Assembly: GCA_964565435.1 (NCBI GenBank) | Contig: CAZMEY010000037.1 | Location: 1-7,778, forward strand | Direction of reading: 5' to 3' | Source of the DNA: JAQTTT01 sp964565435 | GTDB lineage: Archaea > Nanobdellota > Nanobdellia > Tiddalikarchaeales > Tiddalikarchaeaceae | DNA length: 7,778 bases | Shown: in pieces, positions 1 to 5,489 of the stretch | Layout: every line of letters starts with the position of its first letter | Numbering within the stretch: position 1 is the first letter of the stretch | Position numbers and translations under genes: made by a program | The notes under the pieces: generated by a model | Seen by the model: only the letters and a program-made list of their open reading frames with translations | The model's database searches: none | What the model was told of the DNA's origin: nothing

Positions 1-212
1 TAAACAATGAGTACATGTCAATGATTAGCTTTGAAACAAACAACCACATGTATAGGCTTACAATAATAGGTTCATTATTGATTATTCCAACAATAATCAG
101 CGGGTTTTTCGGAATGAATGTGGATATGCCTAATCTGTCTTTTATCCAGATAGTCGGCGCAACATTCGGGCTGTCAATAATCTTATATTTTATCTTGAAA
201 TTACGTTTTTAA
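1..212 (+). CDS. corA: CorA-type Mg2+ transporter, C-terminal end only
   Basis: This is the last 69 codons of a gene that enters from the left edge; the frame is open from base 3 and ends in TAA at 210-212. The translated tail has the CorA family's C-terminal layout: a hydrophobic helix (LTIIGSLLIIPTIISGFF), then the signature GMN with a short loop (VDMPN), then a second membrane helix (FIQIVGATFGLSIILYFIL) and a short basic end (KLRF). In CorA channels GMN sits at the pore mouth and selects hydrated Mg2+ (or Co2+), and the basic tail is cytoplasmic. The cytoplasmic N-terminal domain is outside the window, so CorA cannot be told from close relatives. The methionine at 15 is internal and is not the real start. 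The gene's last 23 bases overlap the 3' end of the convergent nrdG. Confidence 0.9.
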   Translation, partial: NNEYMSMISFETNNHMYRLTIIGSLLIIPTIISGFFGMNVDMPNLSFIQIVGATFGLSIILYFILKLRF

Positions 213-876
213 TGAAAGGCTTGATTATCCTTGTAAAATGCTCCATTTGAGGCTTTAGATAGCTTGGCTGCGTTGCGTATTCAGGGTCAAGTGTTTTCCC
301 TCCCCTAAATGTTTGCAAAACCAGCAAATTAGCCCCATTCAATAAATACCCCAATTTCATAATATCCTCTTCCTTGAATAATTTAGGCAAAATAGTTGTC
401 CTAAATTCATAATCAATCCCGGAGTTTTTTATTAATTCAATGCTTTTTTTGATAAGGGCTGTGTCAAACTCCAAGCCAGTCACTTTTGAATAATCCTCTA
501 GCGGCGCTTTTATATCCATTGCAATATAATCAATCAAGCTCTCATTAATCAATGATTCAATCATATCAGGGTTGGTGCCATTTGTATCAAGCTTTATGAG
601 CAAGCCCATCTTTTTAATCTTTTTAATGAATTCAGGCAAATCCTGGTGAAGAGTCGGCTCACCTCCAGTGATTACTATTCCATCAACCCATTCCTTTTTG
701 GATTCAATTTTTTTGATAGCCTTATCCTCTGACATGAAAGGCAGCTCAGGATTGACAAGCTCAGGATTATGGCAATAATGGCATCTGAAATTGCATCCAG
801 CAGTGAATACAACCATTGAAATCTTTTTAGGATAATCAATGAAACTGCTGTCAATAATATCCTTTATTATAACCAT
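190..876 (-). CDS. nrdG: Anaerobic ribonucleotide reductase activase, radical SAM (NrdG-like)
   Basis: This 228-residue radical SAM protein has CxxxCxxC at C28, C32 and C35 (CNFRCHYC) for the [4Fe-4S] cluster. It also shows the SAM-contacting GGEP at 71-74 (TGGEPTLH), DTNG at 97-100 and MDIKAP at 120-125. It belongs to the NrdG/PflA-type group of glycyl-radical activases in the form common in archaea. There is no ferredoxin-like insert, so only one cluster is expected. Its likely job is to abstract hydrogen from the radical glycine, which here lies in the separate 55-aa protein at 1172..1339. The ATG at 874-876 overlaps the end of the glutaredoxin-like gene by 10 bases, and a GTGAT ribosome-binding match lies just upstream inside that gene, so translation is probably coupled. 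The last seven codons run into the end of convergent corA. Confidence 0.93.
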   Translation of the reverse strand: MVIIKDIIDSSFIDYPKKISMVVFTAGCNFRCHYCHNPELVNPELPFMSEDKAIKKIESKKEWVDGIVITGGEPTLHQDLPEFIKKIKKMGLLIKLDTNGTNPDMIESLINESLIDYIAMDIKAPLEDYSKVTGLEFDTALIKKSIELIKNSGIDYEFRTTILPKLFKEEDIMKLGYLLNGANLLVLQTFRGGKTLDPEYATQPSYLKPQMEHFTRIIKPFIKNVISR

Positions 877-1121
877 TTTATCACATCCTCAATTTTTGGG
901 CTATCCCCCAAGAACTCTGCAACAACTTTTACACCTTGTGAAATTATAACACTTGGAGTACTTAAAACATTATGCATTAATGCTTCAGACAATCCTTCAG
1001 GAGTTTCAACGTCAAAAAATTCAACATTTTTGCCCATTTTTTTCAACTCTTCCCCCAGCGCTTTGGCTTTAGGGCAGTTAGGGCAATCCCTTTTAGTAAA
1101 AATATTTATTATTACTACCAT
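867..1121 (-). CDS. Glutaredoxin/thioredoxin-like small redox protein (NrdH-like role likely)
   Basis: This 84-residue thioredoxin-fold protein starts with a beta strand (VVIINIFT), followed by the redox motif CPNC at 13-16. The cis-proline loop (STPSVII) lies near residue 55, and the last helix ends in IKWL. Length and order match glutaredoxin/NrdH-type mini-redoxins. It sits between the NrdD pieces and nrdG, overlapping nrdG by 10 bases. It is therefore the obvious candidate for the dithiol electron donor to this class III reductase. Some class III enzymes use formate, while others (the NrdD2 type) use thioredoxin or glutaredoxin-like proteins; assignment to the second type is inference from this operon. 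The ATG at 1119-1121 is preceded by GTGAGAG, a modest ribosome-binding match. Confidence 0.85.
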   Translation of the reverse strand: MVVIINIFTKRDCPNCPKAKALGEELKKMGKNVEFFDVETPEGLSEALMHNVLSTPSVIISQGVKVVAEFLGDSPKIEDVIKWL

Positions 1122-1147
1122 AATCTCTCACTTATTCACATCTTTTT

Positions 1148-1156
1148 TATTAAAAA
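1148..1156 (-). promoter_or_regulatory. Possible internal TATA box for grx-nrdG
   Basis: On the minus strand this reads TTTTTAATA, followed by A-rich sequence. Its centre is about 31 bases upstream of the glutaredoxin start, close to the TATA-to-ATG spacing elsewhere in this window. It could give grx-nrdG a separate promoter inside the operon. The T5 run could equally be a weak terminator after the 55-aa gene, or chance in AT-rich DNA. Confidence 0.25.
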
Positions 1157-1171
1157 CCTTGCTCTTTTTTT

Positions 1172-1339
1172 TTAATTATTTCCCTTAATTGAATAATTGC
1201 CTTTCTGCCTGTCATTGAATTCAGCCCTTTTGCTCTTATTCCAATCCTCTATCTTGCTAAAAAATCCCACAACCCTGCTGATTCCGTAAACATTTGTGCT
1301 TCCGCAATGCTTGCACCTTGGACATTCCTCCTCTGCCAT
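1172..1339 (-). CDS. nrdD: Stand-alone C-terminal glycyl-radical segment of class III ribonucleotide reductase (55 aa)
   Basis: This small gene runs from ATG at 1339-1337 to TAA at 1174-1172. Its product matches the extreme C-terminus of ordinary NrdD proteins and lines up exactly where the upstream large NrdD stops. It has CPRCKHCGS (C6, C9, C12), then NVYGISRVVGFFS with G25 as the expected radical glycine (family motif R-V-x-G-[YF]). The typical WNKSKRAEFNDR tail follows. Normally this is one chain with NrdD. Here it is a separate cistron in the +1 frame, seven bases after the nrdD stop, with a perfect ribosome-binding site. An in-frame TAA at 1345-1343 lies just upstream, so neither a frameshift nor readthrough could join the two proteins. 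It likely docks on the large subunit by completing a shared zinc ribbon and is the substrate of NrdG. No function outside NrdD is indicated. Confidence 0.9.
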   Translation of the reverse strand: MAEEECPRCKHCGSTNVYGISRVVGFFSKIEDWNKSKRAEFNDRQKGNYSIKGNN

Positions 1340-1345
1340 AATTTA

Positions 1346-1354
1346 ATCACCTCC
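1346..1354 (-). promoter_or_regulatory. Perfect Shine-Dalgarno for the 55-aa glycyl-radical gene
   Basis: The minus strand reads GGAGGTGAT, fully complementary to the 3' end of archaeal 16S rRNA, with a 6-base spacer to the ATG at 1339. It overlaps the last two codons and the TGA stop of the large nrdD gene, so the ribosome finishing nrdD sits on it. It is the strongest ribosome-binding site in the window. It argues that the split is functional, with separate and probably abundant translation of the small part. Confidence 0.9.
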
Positions 1355-3734
1355 TATACCCTTCGCTGATTTTTCCGCAATCCCTGCAAACAGTGAACTC
1401 CGGACTAATAGTTATCTGGGAACTCTGGGTTTTTTCCCAAACCTTTTCAATAAGGGAATAGATTGCCTCCTTGCTTGGGCGGTATTCCCCTATAAACACA
1501 TGAGTGATTGAGCCGCTTTCAATCAATTTATTGAACCTTCCCTGCTTTTCAATCCTTTCAAAGATATCAATGTCAGCATCAGCTTCAAAATGAATGCTAT
1601 TAGTGTAATAAACCTCCCCTGATTCATAATTACCCCTGACAATTCCCTTGCTTTCAGGATAATTTTTCAAATCCAATTTTGCAAACCTTAAACTGCAACC
1701 CTCAGCAGGAGTCTCTTCCAAGCTGAATTTTAAACTATGCCTCTTTTCATACTCCTTAATCCTTAAATACATATTTGAAATAATCTTCAAGCCCAATTTA
1801 TACGCATCATCAGAGCTATGCAAGGCTTCGCCCATAAGGAATTTTACGCATTCATTAAGACCTATAAGCCCAAAGATGTAAGTGCTTTTATCAATATCAA
1901 CATAAGGCTTTCCATCAGGTGAAATTTTCCCTATCTGCCACAAAGGCATTCCAGGAGAAGACATTAACTCCTTAGAGAAAGCCCTTTTTTCCAAATGGGC
2001 TTTTAGCACCAAATCCATTGATTTAAGAATCTCCTTAATGCATCCGTCAATATTTCCCTTGCCTACTCTGTAAGCGCATTGAGGCAGGTTAAGAGTCACT
2101 ACTTGAAAACCACAAAACCTTATGCTTTCAGGATGCCTTAATATTTCAGGGTCATCAACCCTTTCTTTCAGCCTGCAGCAGGCTGATAAAGTCACTTGGT
2201 CCCTGTCAAAGACAAAATACGGGCTTCCATTGAATCCTGCAATCTCGCAAGCATGCATTAAAAGTTCCTTTTGCTCTGGGTTATCAAAAGCTTCCTGATT
2301 CACATGCAAATCGCATTTAGGGAAAGGAAAGACTTTTCCATCAGCATCCCCTTCCTTCCAAACATCCAATAATGCCCTGGCAAACATTTGCGCCTCTTTT
2401 TCATAATCCCCATAAGCCTTGCCAGTGTATTCTCCCTTGGCGCCTATTGCTGGCACATCCCTTAAATATGAAGGCACTCCCAAATGAATATTAAAATCGC
2501 AAAAAATAGTCTGGCCTCCCCTGCTAAACGCGCCCTGCGCTATTCCAAAAATCAAAGCCTGAGCTTCCTGCTTAATCTCTTCATAGCTTTTGCCAACTAA
2601 TAAGGGCGCATAAAAAATATTCAAATAACTAAGGCCTAAAGCCCCGGCATAATATGGCTGCATGCTTGCAATAAAAGTTATAATATGCCCAGTAAGAACC
2701 GAAGCATGCTTGGCTGGGGAAGCAGTGGTGCTAAGAGTCAGCTGCTCCTTAAGCCCATACTTTTTAATGAATTCAGGGCTATGCGCTCCGCAATAAACCC
2801 TTGTAATATAATCCAAGTTATGCAGATGAATCAATCCATTCCTATGCGCTTCAGCTACTTCTTTGCTGAAAACATTGCTGAGCGCGAACTGCTTTAAAAT
2901 ATTTCCAGCAATCGCAAGATTAATCGCTTCGGGATTATTATATTTTATATTGGAATTATCCTTATTCTTATTCATGATTACTTCGCGAAGATTATAAGAA
3001 GGCATTCCAATCAATTTCTGGGAATTAAGCTGGTCATTAAAACCCCTATCCAATAGCTCATTATTGATAATTTCCCTGATAAGGGTTGTGCTAACAATGC
3101 TTAAACCTGACTTGTGAAGCTTTCTTTCAACCTCTTTGGCAATATCCCTTGCCTGCCACTCGCTTAAAGTTGTCTCCTTGGTTAATGCTTGGACAATTTT
3201 CTCAGTATCCCAATCATCAACCTCTTCGCTATTATTAGTCACCTGCAAATACAAATCAGTTGTATCGCCAGAGCCATTAACAATTCTTTTCACTTTTAGC
3301 TCTTTTATGTCATTTTCAAAGCTTGAAACATCGGTGTAGCCGCGAAAAACGCTTGCAAACCTTATATAAGCAACAGGGTCAGCGACCTTAAGCCTTGAAA
3401 GAATCATCTCTCCAATATTCTTGCTAGGGATTTCAAAAACATTCTTTGACAAAATCTCTGACTCAATGGAATCAGCAATCTCCTCAATCTTTTCAATAGG
3501 CAAGGTTTTCTTGCTCCTTGACTTAATAATTGCGCTAACAATCTTATTCTTGTCAAAATCCTGAAACTGGCCAGTGCTCTTAATAACTTTAATCTTTATA
3601 GGCTCAACATTCTCATAAGTTGTGAACCTTTTTTGGCAATTAAGGCACTCTCTTCTCCTCCAATTAGTGGTTTCTGAAAAAGCACGCTTATCAATAACTT
3701 TGGTTGAATCGCTTGAACAATAAGGACAATGCAT
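1347..3734 (-). CDS. nrdD: Anaerobic ribonucleoside-triphosphate reductase large part: NrdR-ATP-cone-NrdD fusion lacking the glycyl-radical tail
   Basis: This 795-residue class III reductase makes deoxynucleotides without oxygen. Residues 1-40 form an NrdR-type zinc ribbon (C3, C6, C30, C33, with WRRREC and KRFTTYE). Residues 46-137 are an NrdR ATP-cone ending in VAYIRFASVFRGY, so the first 140 or so residues resemble a whole NrdR repressor. A second ATP-cone follows (about 148-231, with DDWDTEKIVQAL), as is usual at NrdD N-termini, and then the catalytic barrel (about 240-780). Likely active-site cysteines are C520 in SACCRL (finger loop, thiyl radical) and C315 in VYCGAH, both placed by motif only. 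The chain ends at CRDCGKISEGYRR (C783, C786), just after the first half of the C-terminal zinc ribbon; the radical glycine is absent and is encoded by the next gene. The ATG at 3732-3734 is fixed by the zinc ribbon starting at residue 3. Confidence 0.95.
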   Translation of the reverse strand: MHCPYCSSDSTKVIDKRAFSETTNWRRRECLNCQKRFTTYENVEPIKIKVIKSTGQFQDFDKNKIVSAIIKSRSKKTLPIEKIEEIADSIESEILSKNVFEIPSKNIGEMILSRLKVADPVAYIRFASVFRGYTDVSSFENDIKELKVKRIVNGSGDTTDLYLQVTNNSEEVDDWDTEKIVQALTKETTLSEWQARDIAKEVERKLHKSGLSIVSTTLIREIINNELLDRGFNDQLNSQKLIGMPSYNLREVIMNKNKDNSNIKYNNPEAINLAIAGNILKQFALSNVFSKEVAEAHRNGLIHLHNLDYITRVYCGAHSPEFIKKYGLKEQLTLSTTASPAKHASVLTGHIITFIASMQPYYAGALGLSYLNIFYAPLLVGKSYEEIKQEAQALIFGIAQGAFSRGGQTIFCDFNIHLGVPSYLRDVPAIGAKGEYTGKAYGDYEKEAQMFARALLDVWKEGDADGKVFPFPKCDLHVNQEAFDNPEQKELLMHACEIAGFNGSPYFVFDRDQVTLSACCRLKERVDDPEILRHPESIRFCGFQVVTLNLPQCAYRVGKGNIDGCIKEILKSMDLVLKAHLEKRAFSKELMSSPGMPLWQIGKISPDGKPYVDIDKSTYIFGLIGLNECVKFLMGEALHSSDDAYKLGLKIISNMYLRIKEYEKRHSLKFSLEETPAEGCSLRFAKLDLKNYPESKGIVRGNYESGEVYYTNSIHFEADADIDIFERIEKQGRFNKLIESGSITHVFIGEYRPSKEAIYSLIEKVWEKTQSSQITISPEFTVCRDCGKISEGYRR

Positions 3735-3750
3735 ATTATCACAACTTCTG

Positions 3751-3774
3751 GGTATAAACCCTTAAGTTTATACC
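3751..3774. promoter_or_regulatory. Perfect 9-bp inverted repeat, candidate operator of the nrd operon
   Basis: GGTATAAAC at 3751-3759 and GTTTATACC at 3766-3774 are exact reverse complements separated by six bases. The element ends 17 bases before the nrdD start codon. One arm contains a TATAAA box on the minus strand, so a bound protein would block TBP or the start site. The size is like a dimer-binding site. NrdR boxes in bacteria are also short palindromes but with a different consensus, so binding by the fused NrdR domain is speculation. If transcription starts further upstream, the repeat could instead fold as an RNA hairpin in the leader. Confidence 0.6.
3767..3772 (-). promoter_or_regulatory. 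Candidate TATA box of the nrdD operon
   Basis: TATAAA on the minus strand lies inside the upstream arm of the inverted repeat, centred about 36 bases before the ATG. This implies a short leader of about 10 bases containing TTGTGAT, a partial ribosome-binding match. A second TATA-like run, TTTTAAAAA at 3788-3796, would give a leader of about 30 bases carrying the palindrome. The sequence alone does not decide between them. Confidence 0.45.
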
Positions 3775-3824
3775 AATAGGTTGTTGGTTTTTAAAAGTTG
3801 TTGTGCTAATTAATAGATATTTAT

Positions 3825-3829
3825 AAAAA
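3825..3829 (-). terminator. U-tract terminator after the hemerythrin gene
   Basis: The minus strand has TTTTT directly after the TGA stop of the hemerythrin-like gene. Archaeal transcription can end at such U-tracts without a hairpin. It would separate this gene from the nrd operon downstream. The tract is short, so the call is weak. Confidence 0.3.
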
Positions 3830-4357
3830 TCAAATCATTTCAATCAATGCTTTGTACTTTTGGTCAATCATTTTAATATTAAACTTGAAAAAATCCTGCA
3901 ATAATTGCTCTTTTTCATTATCATTGAAATAATTGATAGCTTTTGGAAAAAAAGATTCATCTTCAATCCTGGCATGCTCAATGTATAGCTTATGGAACTT
4001 TCCAAGCAAGTCAAGTATCTCCTGTAAATTAAAGGTTTTGCCCTTTAAATTTTCAGCGCTTAAAACTATTACTTTTTCAACTATCTCCCTGCCTAAATTA
4101 TGCTGCTTAAGCAGCAAATCCATCTCTTCCTTATGGCTTTCCGATAGCTTCTTTTTTTTAAGCTTTTCAAACATGAGGTTCTCCTCCTTGCCATGATGAT
4201 ATATATCAATGTAAGTGGTGAAAAAATCAGTGAATAAATCAATGAATCTTAAGTCAAGCTCTTTTGATTTCCTCATTGAATCAATCTTGAACCTCAGCTT
4301 TTCCAACAATTGAAAGATGATTTTATGCTCATAAAGCAAAAATTCATTGGCATCCAT
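3830..4357 (-). CDS. Hemerythrin-like HHE-domain protein
   Basis: This 175-residue helical protein has the metal-ligand pattern of the hemerythrin HHE family. Counted from the ATG at 4357 it shows H11 (YEHKII), H54/H55 with E58 (YHHGKEEN), H86 (QHNLGR), and H128 with E132 (EHARIEDESFFP). These residues sit on four helices and would hold a non-heme di-iron centre that binds O2 or reactive species or senses iron. There is no signal peptide or added domain, so it is cytoplasmic. A GTG at 4363 is in frame, but a TATA box at 4381-4390 puts the transcript start close to the ATG, which I prefer. The gene lies just upstream of the nrd operon on the same strand, whose glycyl radical is destroyed by O2. 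A protective or sensing role is plausible but rests on position only. Confidence 0.85.
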   Translation of the reverse strand: MDANEFLLYEHKIIFQLLEKLRFKIDSMRKSKELDLRFIDLFTDFFTTYIDIYHHGKEENLMFEKLKKKKLSESHKEEMDLLLKQHNLGREIVEKVIVLSAENLKGKTFNLQEILDLLGKFHKLYIEHARIEDESFFPKAINYFNDNEKEQLLQDFFKFNIKMIDQKYKALIEMI

Positions 4358-4380
4358 AATCACTTTTTATGGCATTGATT

Positions 4381-4390
4381 ATTTTTAAAA
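4381..4390 (-). promoter_or_regulatory. TATA box of the hemerythrin-like gene
   Basis: TTTTAAAAAT on the minus strand is centred about 28 bases upstream of the ATG at 4357, the spacing expected for a leaderless archaeal transcript. This is the main reason for preferring the ATG over the in-frame GTG six bases further upstream. Confidence 0.55.
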
Positions 4391-4398
4391 CCATTTGC

Positions 4399-4815
4399 TT
4401 AATAGTATTTCCTGCTAATCTCATCCATTATTGACAGTTTTTTAATAATATTCTCCAAAGAGCTTGACGACTCCCTTAAATAATTTGAAGTTGAAAAATC
4501 ATGCAACTCTGTAAAAATGCCAATTAATGAATCATACCTTAAATGGCCAACTTCATCTGAAAAAATTGAAATTGTTAAATAATCATCTTCTCTTATGACT
4601 GAGTTATAGCACATCTCAAAAAGCCCATAAGCCAATTCAAATCCCAGACCACATAATCTGCAATAGCCCATTTTTTCATCATTTATTGCTTGGGATTCAA
4701 AAGAATCTCCCAGCAAATAAAAAAAGAACTTAGCCCTTGGCTCATCCAGCTCCATTATGCTTTTTGCAACATCCTTTATTGAATCAAACCCTTTAGGCAA
4801 AATATTGTGCTTCAT
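4399..4815 (-). CDS. Hypothetical small helical protein with a CxxC motif
   Basis: I do not recognise this 138-residue protein. It appears mostly alpha-helical and soluble, with no signal peptide or membrane segment. The centre contains YCRLCGLGFELAYGLFEMC (C52, C55, C69), followed by an acidic region with two histidines (H91, H105) and a serine run (SSSS near 117-120). The CxxC with a third cysteine could bind metal or act in thiol chemistry, but no known fold is evident. The ATG at 4813-4815 is chosen over a TTG two codons earlier because a TATA box at 4839-4847 is centred 28 bases upstream, giving a leaderless message. It lies upstream of the hemerythrin-like gene on the same strand and is divergent from the cysteine-rich gene at 4917. 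Confidence 0.8.
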   Translation of the reverse strand: MKHNILPKGFDSIKDVAKSIMELDEPRAKFFFYLLGDSFESQAINDEKMGYCRLCGLGFELAYGLFEMCYNSVIREDDYLTISIFSDEVGHLRYDSLIGIFTELHDFSTSNYLRESSSSLENIIKKLSIMDEISRKYY

Positions 4816-4838
4816 TTGCAATTAATTTAATATTTGCC

Positions 4839-4847
4839 TTTTTTAAA
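4839..4847 (-). promoter_or_regulatory. TATA box of the hypothetical gene 4399..4815
   Basis: TTTAAAAAA on the minus strand is centred 28 bases before the ATG at 4815. It shares the 101-base divergent intergenic region with the promoter of the plus-strand gene at 4917. Confidence 0.5.
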
Positions 4848-4870
4848 CAGTTTTATTTTAAGGAAAAAAG

Positions 4871-4881
4871 GTTTATAAAAA
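4871..4881 (+). promoter_or_regulatory. TATA box of the YkgJ-like gene
   Basis: GTTTATAAAAA, preceded by a purine-rich GGAAAAAAG run that could serve as the TFB recognition element, lies about 41 bases upstream of the ATG at 4917. This predicts a leader of about 15 bases. A weaker AATAAAATA at 4890-4898 would instead give a leaderless message. Confidence 0.5.
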
Positions 4882-4916
4882 CAAATGCCAATAAAATACT
4901 TATTTGATGACCTTTT

Positions 4917-5489
4917 ATGGAATTTAAATGCTTATACAAATCATGCCATTCCAGATGTTGCAGGAATCTTAGCGCCAAAACGCCAATAATCAATTATGAC
5001 ATTGACCAAAAGAGGATGATCCATTTTTTGGTCAATCCCAATAATTCTGGATTGGCGCTATTTTTTGATGAAAAAGAATTGCTTATCAAAGAGGCAAAAA
5101 ATAAAGGCATTGGGCTGTCAATAAAGCCTTTCCGCGCATTCATGGCAAAAAACAATAAAATAATTGTTTTCAAATGGTTCCTTAACCATGACGCATGCCC
5201 TTTTTTAATCAATGATTCTTGCGCCATCTATGATAAAAGGCCCTTAATTTGCAGGTCTTTTCCATTAATGCCAAAAATGGGATCGGAAAAGCATGAAGAT
5301 TTTATATTCAGCAAACTATGCATAAGCGACTGCGAAGCCATTGATGAACTATTGCCGGCATATGAGGCATTGACTAGCAAGCAAAATAATCTGATTGAAA
5401 AAATATCCGGCATCGCCAAATTGGCCAAAACCTCAACAGTCATGCGCCTGGCAAACTGCTTTGAAAATTTGGAAGAGTTTCAAGAATAA
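4917..5489 (+). CDS. Cysteine-rich YkgJ-type (CxxCxxCC-family) metal-binding protein
   Basis: This 190-residue protein carries the cysteine pattern of the YkgJ family, also called the zinc/iron-chelating or Fe-S oxidoreductase-like UPF0153 group. The N-terminus has CLYKSCHSRCC (C5, C10, C14, C15). The central signature is ACPFLINDSCAIYDKRPLICRSFPL-like (C94, C102, C112, with YDKRPLICR conserved), and LCISDC follows (C135, C139). The family is thought to bind a metal ion or Fe-S cluster, but its biochemical role is poorly known; some members act on protein or nucleic-acid substrates. There is no membrane segment. The stop codon abuts the stop codon of convergent thiI with no base between. Family membership is fairly secure from the cysteine spacing and the RPLICR motif; the function is unknown. 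Confidence 0.8.
   Translation: MEFKCLYKSCHSRCCRNLSAKTPIINYDIDQKRMIHFLVNPNNSGLALFFDEKELLIKEAKNKGIGLSIKPFRAFMAKNNKIIVFKWFLNHDACPFLINDSCAIYDKRPLICRSFPLMPKMGSEKHEDFIFSKLCISDCEAIDELLPAYEALTSKQNNLIEKISGIAKLAKTSTVMRLANCFENLEEFQE

Noticed and set aside
1162..1173. A long homopolymer T run as a terminator.
   Set aside because: It is a T run only on the plus strand; on the transcribed minus strand it is an A run following the 55-aa gene, so it cannot act as a U-tract for this operon.
1337..1350. Programmed +1 frameshift, as in bacterial prfB, joining the NrdD pieces at the GGAGGTGA/TGA site.
   Set aside because: The small gene is in the +1 frame, but that frame has TAA at 1345-1343 between the nrdD stop and the small gene's ATG, so a shift at the stop would terminate at once. 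The site fits re-initiation instead.
2685..3339. Plus-strand open frames inside nrdD.
   Set aside because: They are antisense to conserved NrdD coding sequence with no start signals or recognisable product.
4358..4363. GTG start for the hemerythrin-like gene.
   Set aside because: The TATA box at 4381-4390 predicts transcription starting about at the ATG at 4357; the GTG would fall at or before the transcript start.
4816..4821. TTG start for the hypothetical gene, adding two residues.
   Set aside because: It has no ribosome-binding site, and the TATA spacing favours the ATG at 4815.
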